This document shows, piece after piece, positions 50,301-59,645 of a DNA stretch of 64,000 nt (position 1 is its first letter; every line of letters starts with the position of its first letter). A program made the position numbers and the translations under genes. The stretch lies in assembly GCA_002633005.1 (NCBI GenBank), contig NMRA01000141.1, positions 416,947 through 480,946 of the forward strand, in the 5' to 3' direction. The notes beneath the pieces are model-generated. The model did no database searches. It was given only the letters and a program-made list of their open reading frames with translations, and was not told the DNA's origin. The DNA comes from Phoronis australis. Taxonomy: Eukaryota; Phoronida; Phoronidae.

Positions 50301-53300
50301 ATAAACAATGCATTTAGAAATTTAATTCCTTTTTTGATCCCCTCAGAATCTTGTTCCTAAGTCAATTAACAACAAACTTGTCATTTGAAGTGTGAGTACA
50401 CTTTTGGAACACCATTTTTTGAAAATATTGTAGCAAGATCATGTCCAGAGAACATTAAGATAATGTTCAAGTAATTCGTTTTAAGAAATAAGGGTGACTG
50501 TGGCGGAGTTGAAATATGTTGTGAATGTTCATTTGTCGGTTGCTAAAATTTATGTTTAACTTCTTATGTGGAAATTTTTATTTTCACGTATTATATAGGA
50601 ATAGAAAAGACGTAACACGCTGTTACAACACTGGTTTGATTTGACTTAAGAAGTAATTTCTGGCCTTGGGAAGAGCAGACACATAGTTGAGCATTAACAC
50701 GATGTTTAGTTTTGTGTGCTGAAAGCTGCGTGGTTGTCAACTACATCAGAATTAGAACACAGATCCATGTCCCTACACTTACTAGTGGTAACTTAGTAAC
50801 TCTAAGCATTTGATTTCTGCTAAGTGACCATAAGCTTTGATTAGAAGTCGATGACTTTGATGCCTTGCGCTCTGCGGTTCTCATTTCAGATCTGGATGTG
50901 TGGCGGAAATCTGGAGATTATTCCGTGTTCGCGTGTCGGCCATATCTTCAGGAAGCGTCGACCATATGGCTCGCCAACAGGAGTAGACACAATGACAAGA
51001 AACTCAATGCGTGTTGCTCAAGTCTGGCTTGATGAGTACAAGGTTAAAAAAAAACATTTTCAAAATACTAGCCTCATCTTTGTTTTGTGAACACTGTAGT
51101 ACCTAGTTACAGTTATAGGTTTTTTCCTGAGGGGGAAAGTGTGCTTTTTCTGACGCCACAAGATTGGCATAATTTTTGTTTCCTATTCTGTATGTATGCT
51201 TTCAGGGCCCTTGGTCACTCAAGGAGAAAGGTATTGTGCCTTCTGAGAGGCTTTTTAGTTTTTAGGGTGAGGGGAAAATTTAACCCCCCAGTCATCATCA
51301 GTAGTACCCCTGTTGCAAGCTCTCATAGACTCTGTCACAAGTATCCAACACTAACTTTTTGTGCTCTTTCAAACTGTCACCTGCATGAGCTACAAGTGAT
51401 TTGAACCTTGAGGGGAATTTTTCAATCCCTTGAGGGTAATTTTTGAGTCTCACGAGGGGAATCTCGCATGATTTTTCAATATGTTTACTCGAGGAGAATG
51501 GGGCTGATGTTCAACCGGAATGGGGCCGAATATCGGTACTGAAGGCTATGACTGTAAATACCAAAGCAGCACAAATTATTATGCGCCCACATATTTATGT
51601 CAAGTTGAAATCACAAACTGGAGCAGAATTTGACCCAAACAGTGAACTCTGTTCAATACATAAGTTTATCATAATTTGTTGGGAAGACTGACTCCTCGTA
51701 TTAAAAATCTTGTGTTCCACCCCAAAACATGAACTAAAACTGTGTTTTTCAAACATGGCGCTGAATGGAGATTTAAACTTCGATGCTTGCATTTATCTAT
51801 ACATTAATGTGTTAAAATAATATTAACCTATTGTCAAACAAGTCTTCATGTACTTTTGACGTGAAAAACCTGTGAATTGAGTTTATGAAATTGAATTTAT
51901 GAACTTGAGTTTTTTGCCGATCATCGTTTTTGCGGCATCTAAAGTTTTCAGTTCGGCATTTCAGAACTGTTGTAAGTTACAGTAACTGTTAGTTTGCATT
52001 TCACTGTTAGTCACCTAATAGTCTTTAATTTTTTGTTTACAAGGATGTTTATTTGAAGAACATTGGGGGCAATTCCAAAGCCATTGACTATGGAGATGTA
52101 TCTAGTCGCATCAGGCTGAGGAAGAGATTGAACTGCAAGTCATTCCAGTGGTACCTTGACAATGTCTACCCTGAGCAGTCACGACCTGACCCCAGTGGAA
52201 AGGTCAATCCACTGCCACTGAATGCTGTGATTCCAAAGAGGAAGGAGCGTGTTGTCATACGAACTAGTCAGGTATGACTGGGATTGTGAGCTAGTAGTCA
52301 AGTGATGTTAAAGTACTTGTCTGTGGTATGGGGTATGAGGGTTCAATTTTCTTTGTCAGCTCAAGTTCACTCGCATGTGGTGAGAATGGGTTCAAAGTAA
52401 CGATAGTATCAGTTGAATGATAATCGTATTATGTGTTGTGTATACTGGTACAGAAACTGTCGTATACCTGGCATTCTTCCCTGAGAGTCGGTTGCTAAGG
52501 GGAGGTAGGAGAATACATTTATTCAGAACTATAACCTAAACACATATAGACATTATTACAATACATGTGATTCTATGATGACCCTAGGTGTTGAACTGGT
52601 AAAGTCAGAGGACACGAAGACAATTTCAAATTTAATACTAACAGTACTTGTGTCAGTTTGATTGCAAATAATTATGACTTTGATTCATTAAGTTGTAAAC
52701 TAAGAAGCAATCATTTATAGTTAGGTCTTTTCATTTTTTTTTAAATTATAGCAATTAGTGTTTTGTTGCTTTCACACTGTGAGGTTGATGAAATAGTTAT
52801 TGGGTCACTTTCACCCGGCAGATGCGACACCGTGAATCAGGTTACTGCATAGTGATGGATGACAGCAACAGAGAAAGTCGTGTTGCGAAGAAGACAAAAC
52901 TTAAACTTGGCATTTGTGATGCCGCAGACAACAGCAAGGTACATCCTTGATATGTTCAGCTAGACATGATGATGAAGAGGATACGCAATTCATCTTTTTT
53001 ACCAGTAGCCATTTGAAAGTTGACTGGACACTTGCCGGCTTTATTGCAATTTTTTATTTAAAAAGACCGAAGGCCTACTGAATCCACATCCAAGTCACAT
53101 TCCAAACATAGGTTGCACTGAAGGTTTGAAATGTAGCTTATTTAAATATCACCGCTATGTCGGAATATGGCTGGTTAAATATATGGTAGACAGATATCAG
53201 TAATCGTCTCTGTTTTTGAGGCTGGTATGTTAAGAAATGAAACTAAAGGAAAACGTCATCAACACGGCATTTTCTACATCCTTCACAGTTTCAATTTTTT

Positions 53301-55591
53301 TTAAACAATATTTGGTGTTCCTAACTTTGCAGGACAATACTAGGTTTGTAACGGATTTTGTTAATTATTTCTGCGAGTTCGATACTCTAGGTATTGCAAA
53401 CTTGGTTTGTTTCAGTTTTAAGTTGGTGATTTTTGGTTTTCGGATACAGTTCGGTATGCCAATGCAATTATTCCATTACTTGGCTACCAGGACATGTTTT
53501 GGCCCAAGTAACTTGTCATTTTTGGCATTAGCGCCAAATTCTGTAACCGTTACTGTAGGTGTGGATAGAGACGGGAGAACATGAACTTCTCATGGCTAAA
53601 AAGATGTGCCTGGATACCACTGCCGTGCGGGGGGACCATCCGTTCCCTCTCCTGTCTAAATGTCACAGTGACCACGGCTCGCAGGAATGGGTCAGGCGGG
53701 GAGATGTAAGTACCAACCCAATGGGTGTGAATACAGCATGCATGAGTGGGTATCACATGTTAATTCAACTCTCACCTTTTAGAGATGTAGAATCTCGTGT
53801 ATGAGTGACCTGGTATTCAACGGGTAGGACTGCTATAATTTTGCACTGCCATCACTGAAGCTAAATTATGGAGTGGTGAAACTGGAACGGTGAACCAATT
53901 TGATATAAAATAGGGATTAAAACGTGATGGCAGAAATATAAAACCGTGGGGAAACTTCCCTACTGATGTGCATCATGTGGTTAAGTACCACAGAATCATA
54001 CAGAGTGAATTGGAAGTAGCTATGACAATATTTTGCGGAAAGATGAGGCCATTGTTCAGCTGAAACTCTCTCCTTACTACTTCACAAAATGGATTCAGTG
54101 GTTCAATATGCACGGCTTTCAACCACAGTCGTCCATTCACTCACCCGAAGTGTTAGTCACGTTAAAGGTTGTGTGGGGCGCTCGAAAAATGGCCTAATTT
54201 GGCAAATTTCAGATCATCATTTCTCAGAAATGACCGACTCTGATTCAAATGAAACCAGATACCATGCTTTATGCATTGTTTTCCTCCAATTGTTTTAAAA
54301 GTTAACATTTTTTGCTCGAGGGGATACCAAAAATAGAACTTTTGTGATTTTTCTGAAAAAATCAACAATTGCATAAAACGTAAACAAAGTGATAATTTTG
54401 AACTGTAACAGCATTTTTGAGATGTCATCCTGAACATTTATGTCAAACGAAATTTGGTCATGTTGTTGATGCCATTGTCTTGCTGTGCATATACTTCTCT
54501 TTTTTAAGTGCTCACATATTTTTATGTGGTCTGTTATCCAAGTTTTCTGCATTTGTCTCAGAAGTTTACGCAAAAAAATTAAAAGGCCATGAAAAGTGTG
54601 CATGTGACAGTAAAGCAGGTGAAGTTTGTAAAGGATAACGGACATTTACTTCGAAAACACTGCGTCAAAGCTAATGTCAGCATGACGGCGACATCCCGTT
54701 ACTCCCAACTTGTTCAATTCTATAGCCCAACAACAAGTTGGGAAGTTTACCCCCGTAGTCAATATCTTACACGACTGATTAACTCCATTCCAGCATTTAT
54801 GGTTGGAGGGCCTGCGCTCTTTTGTTTGATGATTGCTCTAATCTCCGATCAGATCCTATCTAGCCTGACTGGGCTGGGCTGATAAAAATGAAAGTTAAGT
54901 TATGACATATTTGAGCTTAAACCAATAGCATTTCTGAATTCCTCGTCAAATGCTGATCATGTTCCGTTTTTGAATCACCAAAATCGCCCAACTACAACAG
55001 AAGTTAAGACAATCTATTCTGTCCAAATGGATTACCAACGCACTGGATTTGATTGTGTTCATACGCGTTCGGTAATAGCGTGCAACCACCATACGTTTCC
55101 TTTGAAGCCTGGGAGATAATTGGCCTGCTTGTTATCATACGGGACAATAGGCTGAGCTGGGCAGTTAACAAAAGAGCCAGATGTTATCGCACATTCAACA
55201 CCCCTCACGTCTGGAAAAGTTACTGAATGACAGAACGCTGTAATGGGATGGGAAATTTAGGTTACAACAGATCATTAATGAATGCATATAGAAAAAAGAG
55301 TGCACGAATGGAATCATTCAAGATGCAAACGATCGAAAAAAAAGTTTGCCCTGGTTGCAATGCACTATCGTTACAGCATACAGGTTTCAAAGGTCCCTCG
55401 TATATTATTTAACAAGGTTTGAGTGTACATTAAAACTCCTAACATTTGCATTTTTTCAGCATCAGAACCAATTATTTAATCCTTCCTCTGGAATGTGCCT
55501 CTCGGTTGAAAGTACAAAGGCCGACAGCTTTGTTACCATGGAGATCTGTTCGGACGGTTTGCGACAACAGTTTCTGATGACCGTCAAGTAG
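38158..55591 (+). CDS. GALNT11: Polypeptide N-acetylgalactosaminyltransferase 11-like, 11 coding exons (whole gene span)
   Basis: Golgi enzyme that starts mucin-type O-glycosylation by moving GalNAc from UDP-GalNAc to Ser/Thr (family GT27). Coding exons: 38158-38346, 40019-40142, 44226-44307, 47569-47735, 48260-48629, 49809-49926, 50890-51042, 52044-52271, 52822-52938, 53559-53705 and 55460-55591. They sum to 1827 bases, about 608 residues plus stop; as I recall human GALNT11 is also about 608. All introns are GT-AG and all phases join cleanly. Seen: signal anchor at residues 8-30; the GALNT11-like stretch [20 protein letters not shown] (109-128); DSH metal motif (235-237); [10 protein letters not shown] (340-349); [13 protein letters not shown] (367-379) with the third metal ligand H368; lectin domain about 478-608. 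Closest family member by eye is GALNT11/Pgant35A; vertebrate GALNT11 acts on LDL-receptor-family linkers and NOTCH1, which is family knowledge, not shown here. The only soft spot is the 5' edge of exon 2. Confidence 0.95.
38710..38775 (+). mobile_element. Fragment of the 45.6-kb foldback element, in intron 1
   Basis: AGTTTGAGTCTTATATTGG, AATAAAAACTTACAAAAAT and CTTGGCTTGTGACGTTA match the outer arm of the foldback at 45578-46150, with an internal deletion of about 28 bases. Only one arm is present. Confidence 0.7.
39230..39290 (+). repeat. 17-19-bp tandem repeat in intron 1
   Basis: CAAATTGTCACAACAGC is repeated about three times, with earlier scattered copies of CAAATTGTCACAA from 39178. 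A 28-bp duplication (GCAGCAGTAGTGGTTCACAG) lies nearby at about 39390-39447. Confidence 0.7.
39783..40055 (+). repeat. Three tandem units of about 91 bp spanning the acceptor of GALNT11 exon 2
   Basis: Units start at 39783, 39873 and 39965, each with a GACAAAGG or TACAAAGG word, TTGCTCAGCCCT, a CCA-A-A-G stretch and GAAGGTA or AAAGGTA, ending near GCC. The third unit holds the functional exon edge. In the first unit the same frame after CTCAG meets TAA at once, so it is not a usable exon. Confidence 0.75.
40019..40142 (+). CDS. GALNT11: GALNT11-like coding exon 2 (stem region)
   Basis: Residues about 64-105, including [19 protein letters not shown] and ending in a split glycine codon at donor ACGG|GTGAGT. 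Three in-frame AGs could serve as acceptor (exon starting at 40001, 40010 or 40019), so the 5' edge is uncertain by up to 18 bases. I chose 40019 (TCCACAG|AAA), which gives a 608-residue protein. The exon edge lies in the last unit of a three-unit tandem repeat. Confidence 0.8.
43221..43432. mobile_element. 210-bp inverted-repeat element in intron 2
   Basis: The left arm (GGCGGCCTGGTTTTAT ... GGCCCATCTTGGG) pairs with the right arm (CCCAAGATGGGCCCGAAA ... ATAACCAGGCCACC), about 55 bp each with a few mismatches. No coding content. Target duplication not resolved. Confidence 0.7.
44226..44307 (+). CDS. GALNT11: GALNT11-like coding exon 3
   Basis: Acceptor TTTTCAACAG|GC and donor CCACT|GTAAGT. 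It encodes [20 protein letters not shown] then IPDTRSPL, the conserved block just before the catalytic domain. The [FY]N...SDRxGxxRxxPDTR pattern is shared across GALNTs. Phase 1 in, phase 2 out. Confidence 0.95.
45158..45399. mobile_element. MITE with GGGGCC-type ends, in intron 3
   Basis: Left end GGGGCCCGTTCCAAGAAAAC and right end GTTTCTTGGAACAGGCCCC are inverted repeats of about 28 bp around an AT-rich core of about 190 bp rich in CTTAAATT/AATCTTAGACTTAAG words. No target duplication could be fixed. Confidence 0.65.
45578..46150. mobile_element. 573-bp foldback element in intron 3
   Basis: The element begins TGATCAAGTTTGAGTCTAAT and ends ATTAGACTCAAACTTGATCA, exact reverse complements. 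The arms continue inward for about 270 bp (TGACGTCAGAACACCATCC against GGATGGTGTTCTGACGTCA) to a short centre near 45850-45880. The word CTCTATTCTACTG occurs just left of it (45567-45579) and again about 42 bp to its right. Confidence 0.88.
46540..46987 (+). pseudogene. Non-LTR retrotransposon ORF2 C-terminal fragment
   Basis: The + strand frame around 46674-46985 reads [30 protein letters not shown] and then [20 protein letters not shown]. This is the pattern after the reverse transcriptase in many animal LINEs: an SSKLxTYxxFK start, RxSxHxLxIExGR, and a Cys/His tail CxxC...EDEYHFLLxC. Some of the Cys tail is altered and no RT precedes it. It lies in GALNT11 intron 3. Confidence 0.65.
47136..47457. 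mobile_element. MITE of the 27-kb family (copy 2), in intron 3
   Basis: It shares the arms of copy 1 (GGGTGTTACATTGAAACAGG, AAACAGACTCCCGCACCTTC) and the core AAAATTGTCCAGGTTTC. It is about 320 bp and lacks the nested hAT-like insert, so it serves as the uninterrupted reference. It ends 112 bases before coding exon 4. Confidence 0.8.
47569..47735 (+). CDS. GALNT11: GALNT11-like coding exon 4 (start of catalytic domain)
   Basis: Acceptor TTGACAG|GTGCC and donor TTTAG|GTGGGT. It encodes residues 133-187, including [20 protein letters not shown] and [12 protein letters not shown], the nucleotide-binding first half of the GT-A fold. Confidence 0.96.
48260..48629 (+). CDS. GALNT11: GALNT11-like coding exon 5 (DxH metal site)
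   Basis: The longest exon, residues 188-310. Acceptor AATTCTAG|AG and donor CTCAA|GTGAGT. It carries FLDSHCEVN, whose D235 and H237 bind Mn2+ and the UDP diphosphate in this family, then [13 protein letters not shown] and the PMVRGGFTW segment. Confidence 0.97.
48960..49090 (+). repeat. 43-bp tandem repeat, three units, in intron 5
   Basis: The core CTGTTCCTTTGTTGATATGT followed by ACCAACCTCT is repeated, with a first degenerate unit (TTATTTCTTTGTTTATATGT). Unit lengths vary by a few bases. Confidence 0.75.
49809..49926 (+). CDS. GALNT11: GALNT11-like coding exon 6 (first half of the Gal/GalNAc-T motif)
   Basis: Acceptor TTGAGCAG|A and donor TTTAAG|GTGCGT. Residues 312-350: [16 protein letters not shown], then [17 protein letters not shown]. 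The Gal/GalNAc-transferase motif is cut by the intron directly after this exon. Confidence 0.97.
50890..51042 (+). CDS. GALNT11: GALNT11-like coding exon 7 (second half of motif, third metal ligand)
   Basis: Acceptor ATTTCAG|ATC and donor TACAAG|GTTAAA (a weak donor). Residues 351-401: [23 protein letters not shown] with metal ligand H368, and the flexible-loop region to VWLDEYK. Phase 0 on both sides. Confidence 0.96.
52044..52271 (+). CDS. GALNT11: GALNT11-like coding exon 8 (end of catalytic domain and linker)
   Basis: Acceptor TTTACAAG|GAT and donor AGTCAG|GTATGA. Residues 402-477: [28 protein letters not shown], then a Pro/Lys-rich linker to the lectin domain. Phase 0 on both sides. Confidence 0.95.
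52822..52938 (+). CDS. GALNT11: GALNT11-like coding exon 9 (lectin alpha repeat)
   Basis: Acceptor CCCGGCAG|ATG and donor AGCAAG|GTACAT. Residues 478-516. The cysteine of GYCIVMDD takes the place of the usual CL motif, and the usual QxW at the end of the repeat reads KVW across the exon 9/10 join, so the alpha sugar site may be weakened. Confidence 0.88.
53559..53705 (+). CDS. GALNT11: GALNT11-like coding exon 10 (lectin beta repeat)
   Basis: Acceptor TACTGTAG|GTG and donor GGAGAT|GTAAGT. Residues 517-565. It begins [12 protein letters not shown] and has MCLDTT and SQEW, so this repeat keeps both the CLD and QxW hallmarks of sugar-binding ricin-type repeats. Confidence 0.92.
54720..55035 (+). 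repeat. Dispersed repeat copy inside GALNT11 intron 10
   Basis: Same orientation as the 8120-8470 copy, with similarity through AAATGCTGATCATGTT and AGACAATCTATTCTGTCC. No coding capacity was seen. Confidence 0.65.
55460..55591 (+). CDS. GALNT11: GALNT11-like coding exon 11 (lectin gamma repeat, stop)
   Basis: Acceptor TTTTTTCAG|CAT, open to TAG at 55589-55591. Residues 566-608: [12 protein letters not shown] and [10 protein letters not shown]. The final QxW is QQF here. The protein ends a few residues later (LMTVK), as is usual for GALNTs. Confidence 0.93.
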   Translation, partial: HQNQLFNPSSGMCLSVESTKADSFVTMEICSDGLRQQFLMTVK

Positions 55592-56366
55592 AATGCAACA
55601 CTTGAACCAGAAAGTCTGATGCTAGAAGCCGTCTTCCTGTATGAATAATATTTTAGAATTAATCACCTCCTCCAGGTTAATATTTTTGTTACTATAAACA
55701 TGGTTGTAAAGAAATTTTCAGCCATGTAGTTATATCCAGAAGATGATCCAACGCATTGCAGTCGTATTTAAACGACTTTAAAATAGAAGCAATAAACTCA
55801 TATCTTATGTAAAAATTCAGCTTTTCATAAAGGCCACTTACCATTTATAAAAGTAATCTCATTCCTTAATGGGATTTAAAACGATTTTTAGGTTTGAGAA
55901 AACTGGCGTATCTTTATCGTTTCCTGATGGGCTGGTGAAGGTCGTCATGACGGGCTAGTTTCAGCTGCCAAAGCATTATGGCCATCTTGGAATTCCCAGC
56001 ATTTTGTTGCAACCAAGTTTGATTGAAACAAATGATAAGGAAACACTGATTCTGCTTTGGAAGATCAGTAAAGCCAATGAGCAAAGTCACTGTTGGCAAT
56101 AGAACATGGTTTGTTGAGACTCTAAGTAAAAAACATTAGTGGTAGATGTAGCTTTAGTTAATGTTTTTAAGAAGTTATGCATCATGTAAATGAAAATTGA
56201 GTTGTACCTTGTTAAATCTCAAGGTAAATGGTTTTGGTTAATCCATTTGACGTAAACTGTAAAAACTGTAGAATGAGTGTTCAAGTCGCTGACTCTGTTA
56301 GAATAGTACTGTAAAGTTACCTTTCGGAGTCTCCAGATGAGACCGAAATCTAACCGTTTCAATAAA
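55592..56366 (+). promoter_or_regulatory. GALNT11: GALNT11-like 3' UTR with two poly(A) signals
   Basis: AATAAA occurs at 55791-55796, 200 bases after the stop, and again at 56361-56366. Either could end the transcript; the first is the closest canonical signal. Confidence 0.5.
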
Positions 56367-56794
56367 CTTCATCACTCCATTATTGTATAAGAATTGTTAC
56401 AAATTCAACAGGCTTCGTAGAATTTCTGGTATACACGTTCATATTTGCATTTGTGTATGTTAAAAACATGTGCCCAAGTTTTTGCACAAAGTGCATAGTA
56501 GGAAAACAAATTCAACCTTCTGTAGAAAGAATGCATTGGGTTTTAATACTATGGAAGGTCTTGTGATGCTTAGGGCTGTTCCAGCAATTGTATGGGAGGG
56601 GGAAGGCACTTTCATTTTTTACCCACCGCCCATATTTTTGTTTTATTTCTCCAAACCATTACCCATAATTTTTAATTAAGTTGAAATATAAAATGCAACA
56701 CTTGTAAACAAATTGCCTATAGGATAACCTGTTAAGTACTTACTTTTTTATAGATGAGCCACGAACAAGAACTACCTTAGCTGTCTTGTCAAAT

Positions 56795-57365
56795 GTTGTC
56801 AAAACTAAAGCAGCCAAGAGGGTGGTCGAATCAACGGAAATCGACTTCTGTCAGCGCATCCATCCCTGCCATATATCCAGTTGTGTCAAAAACTAAAATG
56901 GCCTACAGGGGGTGCTCCAGTGGCCAAATCTGTCCAAAAATCGACTGGTGCCAGCGCATACCAGCCATCTATCTCTATGCCAAATGTCATTATGATTCGT
57001 TAAGCAGTTTCAAGATCATCAATGGACAAGCAATGATTTGAGCAGTCGAAAACTAAAAGGGGATGCCACAGTTGTTAAATCCGTCCAAAAATTGACTAGA
57101 GCGGGTACATTCTCACCATATACCTCGGTATCGCATTTCATCATGATCCGTCGAGCAGTTTTTGAGATAACCTACGCACAAAGAATGTCTTGTTGATAAC
57201 TAAAACGCCCAACAGGGGGTACCACAATAACCAAATCCACCCGAAAATTAACTGGTGCTGGCGCATCCCCGTCGATTACCTTTGTACCAAATTTCATCTT
57301 GATCCGCCAAGCCGTTCTTGAGATAATTGACGGACAAGAAACGATAACGAGAAAGAGACCAAAAT
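56795..57365 (+). repeat. Degenerate tandem repeat, about 145-bp units, four copies
   Basis: Each unit has AAAACTAAA(A/G), an AGGGGGTnCC word, CCAAATC.GTCC.AAAAT, GACTGGTGCCAGCGCAT or a variant, CCAAATTTCATCATGATCCG and GAGCAGTT..GAGAT. The units at about 56880, 57045 and 57200 are fullest; the first is shortened. It is non-coding in all frames. Confidence 0.75.
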
Positions 57366-57722
57366 GGAGGTGCAAGATTTTTACACAGGCAGTACTTATT
57401 CTAAGTTTAGAAAATTTGATTAAGACAGTGAAGAAGACGAACAGTACACAGTGTCTATTTTGTTACGTACAAGTTCATTAAGATTGACAGCAAATATAAA
57501 GGGCAAAACCAACCCTTAATTTGAACTAGGAAGGAGCAATGTATAATGCATACAGAAGTATGCAAGAGTCAGGGCACGGACTTCTGTGTACATCCTGAGG
57601 GGCGTACATGTGGCTAGGATGGAGGGAGATTCGTCTCATGCGGAACCCTCTCCTGCGGGGAGGAGGGGATAGGGAGAGGCGACCCAACAATTCGTGATGA
57701 TCGGAACTAAACATTTTAGCAT

Positions 57723-58683
57723 CAGAAACATTACAGATTCATTCAAGTAAGTCACTGCGGGCAAACGCATTTTAATTAATAATCCACTGGTGCCACCTGC
57801 CACCCCGAAGTGTTGTACCAGAGGGTTCCAGTTCAATCCCGTCCTGCAGCCATTCTATTACTGCTTATGAATTTCTGTAATTACTCCTAGTTTCGTCTCT
57901 TATAGTTTCTAAACGTATATTGAAACATTGGAACATTCTAGAAACCATGCATAGTTAGTTGTTGCAACAAAAGGGGAGTTACATATATCAAACTTGACGA
58001 ATATTCGTGGCGTTGGCGCATTAAATTTTGGAATTAAATGCTGAATGGTAAGAAAATAAATAATTGCAGGCGGTCTGGTACATGTTGTACCAGACGTGCG
58101 CAGGCCTCGCACTGATCACCTGGAAATATTTCTATGCTTTATTAATATATGGTTAAAACCGAGCTGAGGAGCTAGAAATCTGACTCAAGGGTTTAGCAGT
58201 GTGACCCAGTGGGACTCGAACCCACGACCTCGAGTAAAGAAAGCAGGCACCGATCAACCAGGCCACACTGCCTCCTCTATGCTGAATGACGTATATGAAC
58301 AGTCATGTGTCTTAAAACGCTACGCAATATTGCCAAAAGTCAAACTTTACTAATTCTGCTAAAACTAATGACTGCCTAAAGGTATTTCAATAAACACAAT
58401 ATACATTCATTGACTGGCCTTGGTGCATTACAAGCTTCAAGGTGTAAGACATATCAAATTCAAATAGAAAAAAAATATTCTGAGTTTGTCTCACCCACTT
58501 GTTAATTGGACGAAGTACAGACTCTAGTTCCTATTTTTCGGTCATACTAATTGTCGTAGCTCGCTACATAAATATAGACAATCTAAATCCGTGGTCATGA
58601 CCATTATAAGAATGCACTAAATATATAGACACTCTAAATCCATGGTGATGACCATCAATATAGAATAGCAGTAGATAGGTAGA
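57723..58683. repeat. 961-bp segment, first of two near-identical copies around an N
   Basis: From CAGAAACATTACAGATTCAT to the N at 58684. The second copy starts with the same bases right after the N and is almost identical for its whole length, with scattered SNPs and small indels (for example GTGTGACCCAG against GTGACCCAG). Confidence 0.93.
58193..58275 (-). repeat. tRNA-derived SINE-like sequence (copy in first segment)
   Basis: On the - strand TGGCCTGGTTGATCGGTGC resembles an A box and GTGGGTTCGAGTCCCAC is a T-arm with a B box. The T stem is perfect (GTGGG/CCCAC), but six bases separate it from a possible acceptor strand, and the anticodon arm does not fold. It is a tRNA-derived repeat rather than a working tRNA gene. 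Confidence 0.55.
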
Positions 58684-58684
58684 C

Positions 58685-59645
58685 NCAGAAACATTACAGA
58701 TTCATTCAAGTAAGTCACTGCGGGCAAACGCATTTTAATTAATAATCCACTGGTGCCACCTGCCACCCCGAAGTGTTGTACCAGAGGGTTCCAGTTCAAT
58801 CCCGTCCTGCAGCCATTCTATTACTGCTTATGAATTTCTGTAATTACTCCTAGTTTCGTCTCTTATAGTTTCTAAACGTATATTGAAACATTGGAACATT
58901 CTAGAAACCATGCATAGTTAGTTGTTGCAACAAAAGGGGAGTTACATATATCAAACTTGACGAATATTCGTGGCGTTGGCGCATTAAATTTTGGAATTAA
59001 ATGCTGAATGGTAAGAAAATAAATAATTGCAGGCGGACTGGTACACGTTGTACCAGACGTGCGCAGGCCTCGCACTGATCACCTGGAAATATTTTTATGC
59101 TTTATTAATATATGGTTAAAACTGAGCTGAGGAGCTAGAAATCTGACTCAAGGGTTTAGCAGTGACCCAGTGGGACTCGAACCCACGACCTCGAGTAAAG
59201 AAAGCAGGCACCGATCAACCAGGCCAAACTGCCTCCTCTGCTGAATGACGTATATGAACAGTCATGTGTCGTAAGACGCTAGGCAATATTGCCAAAAGTC
59301 AAACTTTACTAATTCTGCTAAAACTAATGACTGCCTAAAGGTATTTCAATAAACACAATATACATTCATTGACTGGCCTTGGTGCATTACAAGCTTCAAG
59401 GTGTAAGACATATCAAATTCAAATAGAAAAAAATATTCTATGAGTTTGTCTCATCCACTTGTTAATTGGACGAAGTACAGGCTCTAGTTCCTATTTTTTG
59501 GTCATACTAATTGTCGTAGCTCGCTACATAAATATAGACAATCTAAACTGTCATGACCATTATAAGAATAGTGCACTAAATAAAATTATATAGACACTCT
59601 AAATCCATAGTCATGACCATAAATATAGAATAGCGTGCTACATAC
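58685..59645. repeat. Second copy of the 961-bp segment
   Basis: Near-identical to 57723-58683 in the same orientation. The right part continues into further units of a roughly 60-bp tandem motif (TAGAC.CTCTAAATCCATGG, TCATGACCATAAATATAGAA) up to about 59700. Confidence 0.93.
59156..59238 (-). repeat. tRNA-derived SINE-like sequence (copy in second segment)
   Basis: The same sequence as 58193-58275 within the duplicated segment, with a 2-base deletion (GTGACCCAG) and one A-box change (TTTGGCCTGG). Confidence 0.55.

Noticed and set aside
58193-58275. Functional tRNA gene
   Set aside because: The T arm and B box are good, but the anticodon arm does not fold and six extra bases separate the T stem from the acceptor strand; a tRNA-derived repeat fits better.
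57723-59645. Recent biological tandem duplication
   Set aside because: The copies meet exactly at a one-base N and differ like alleles, so an assembly artefact is the simpler reading.
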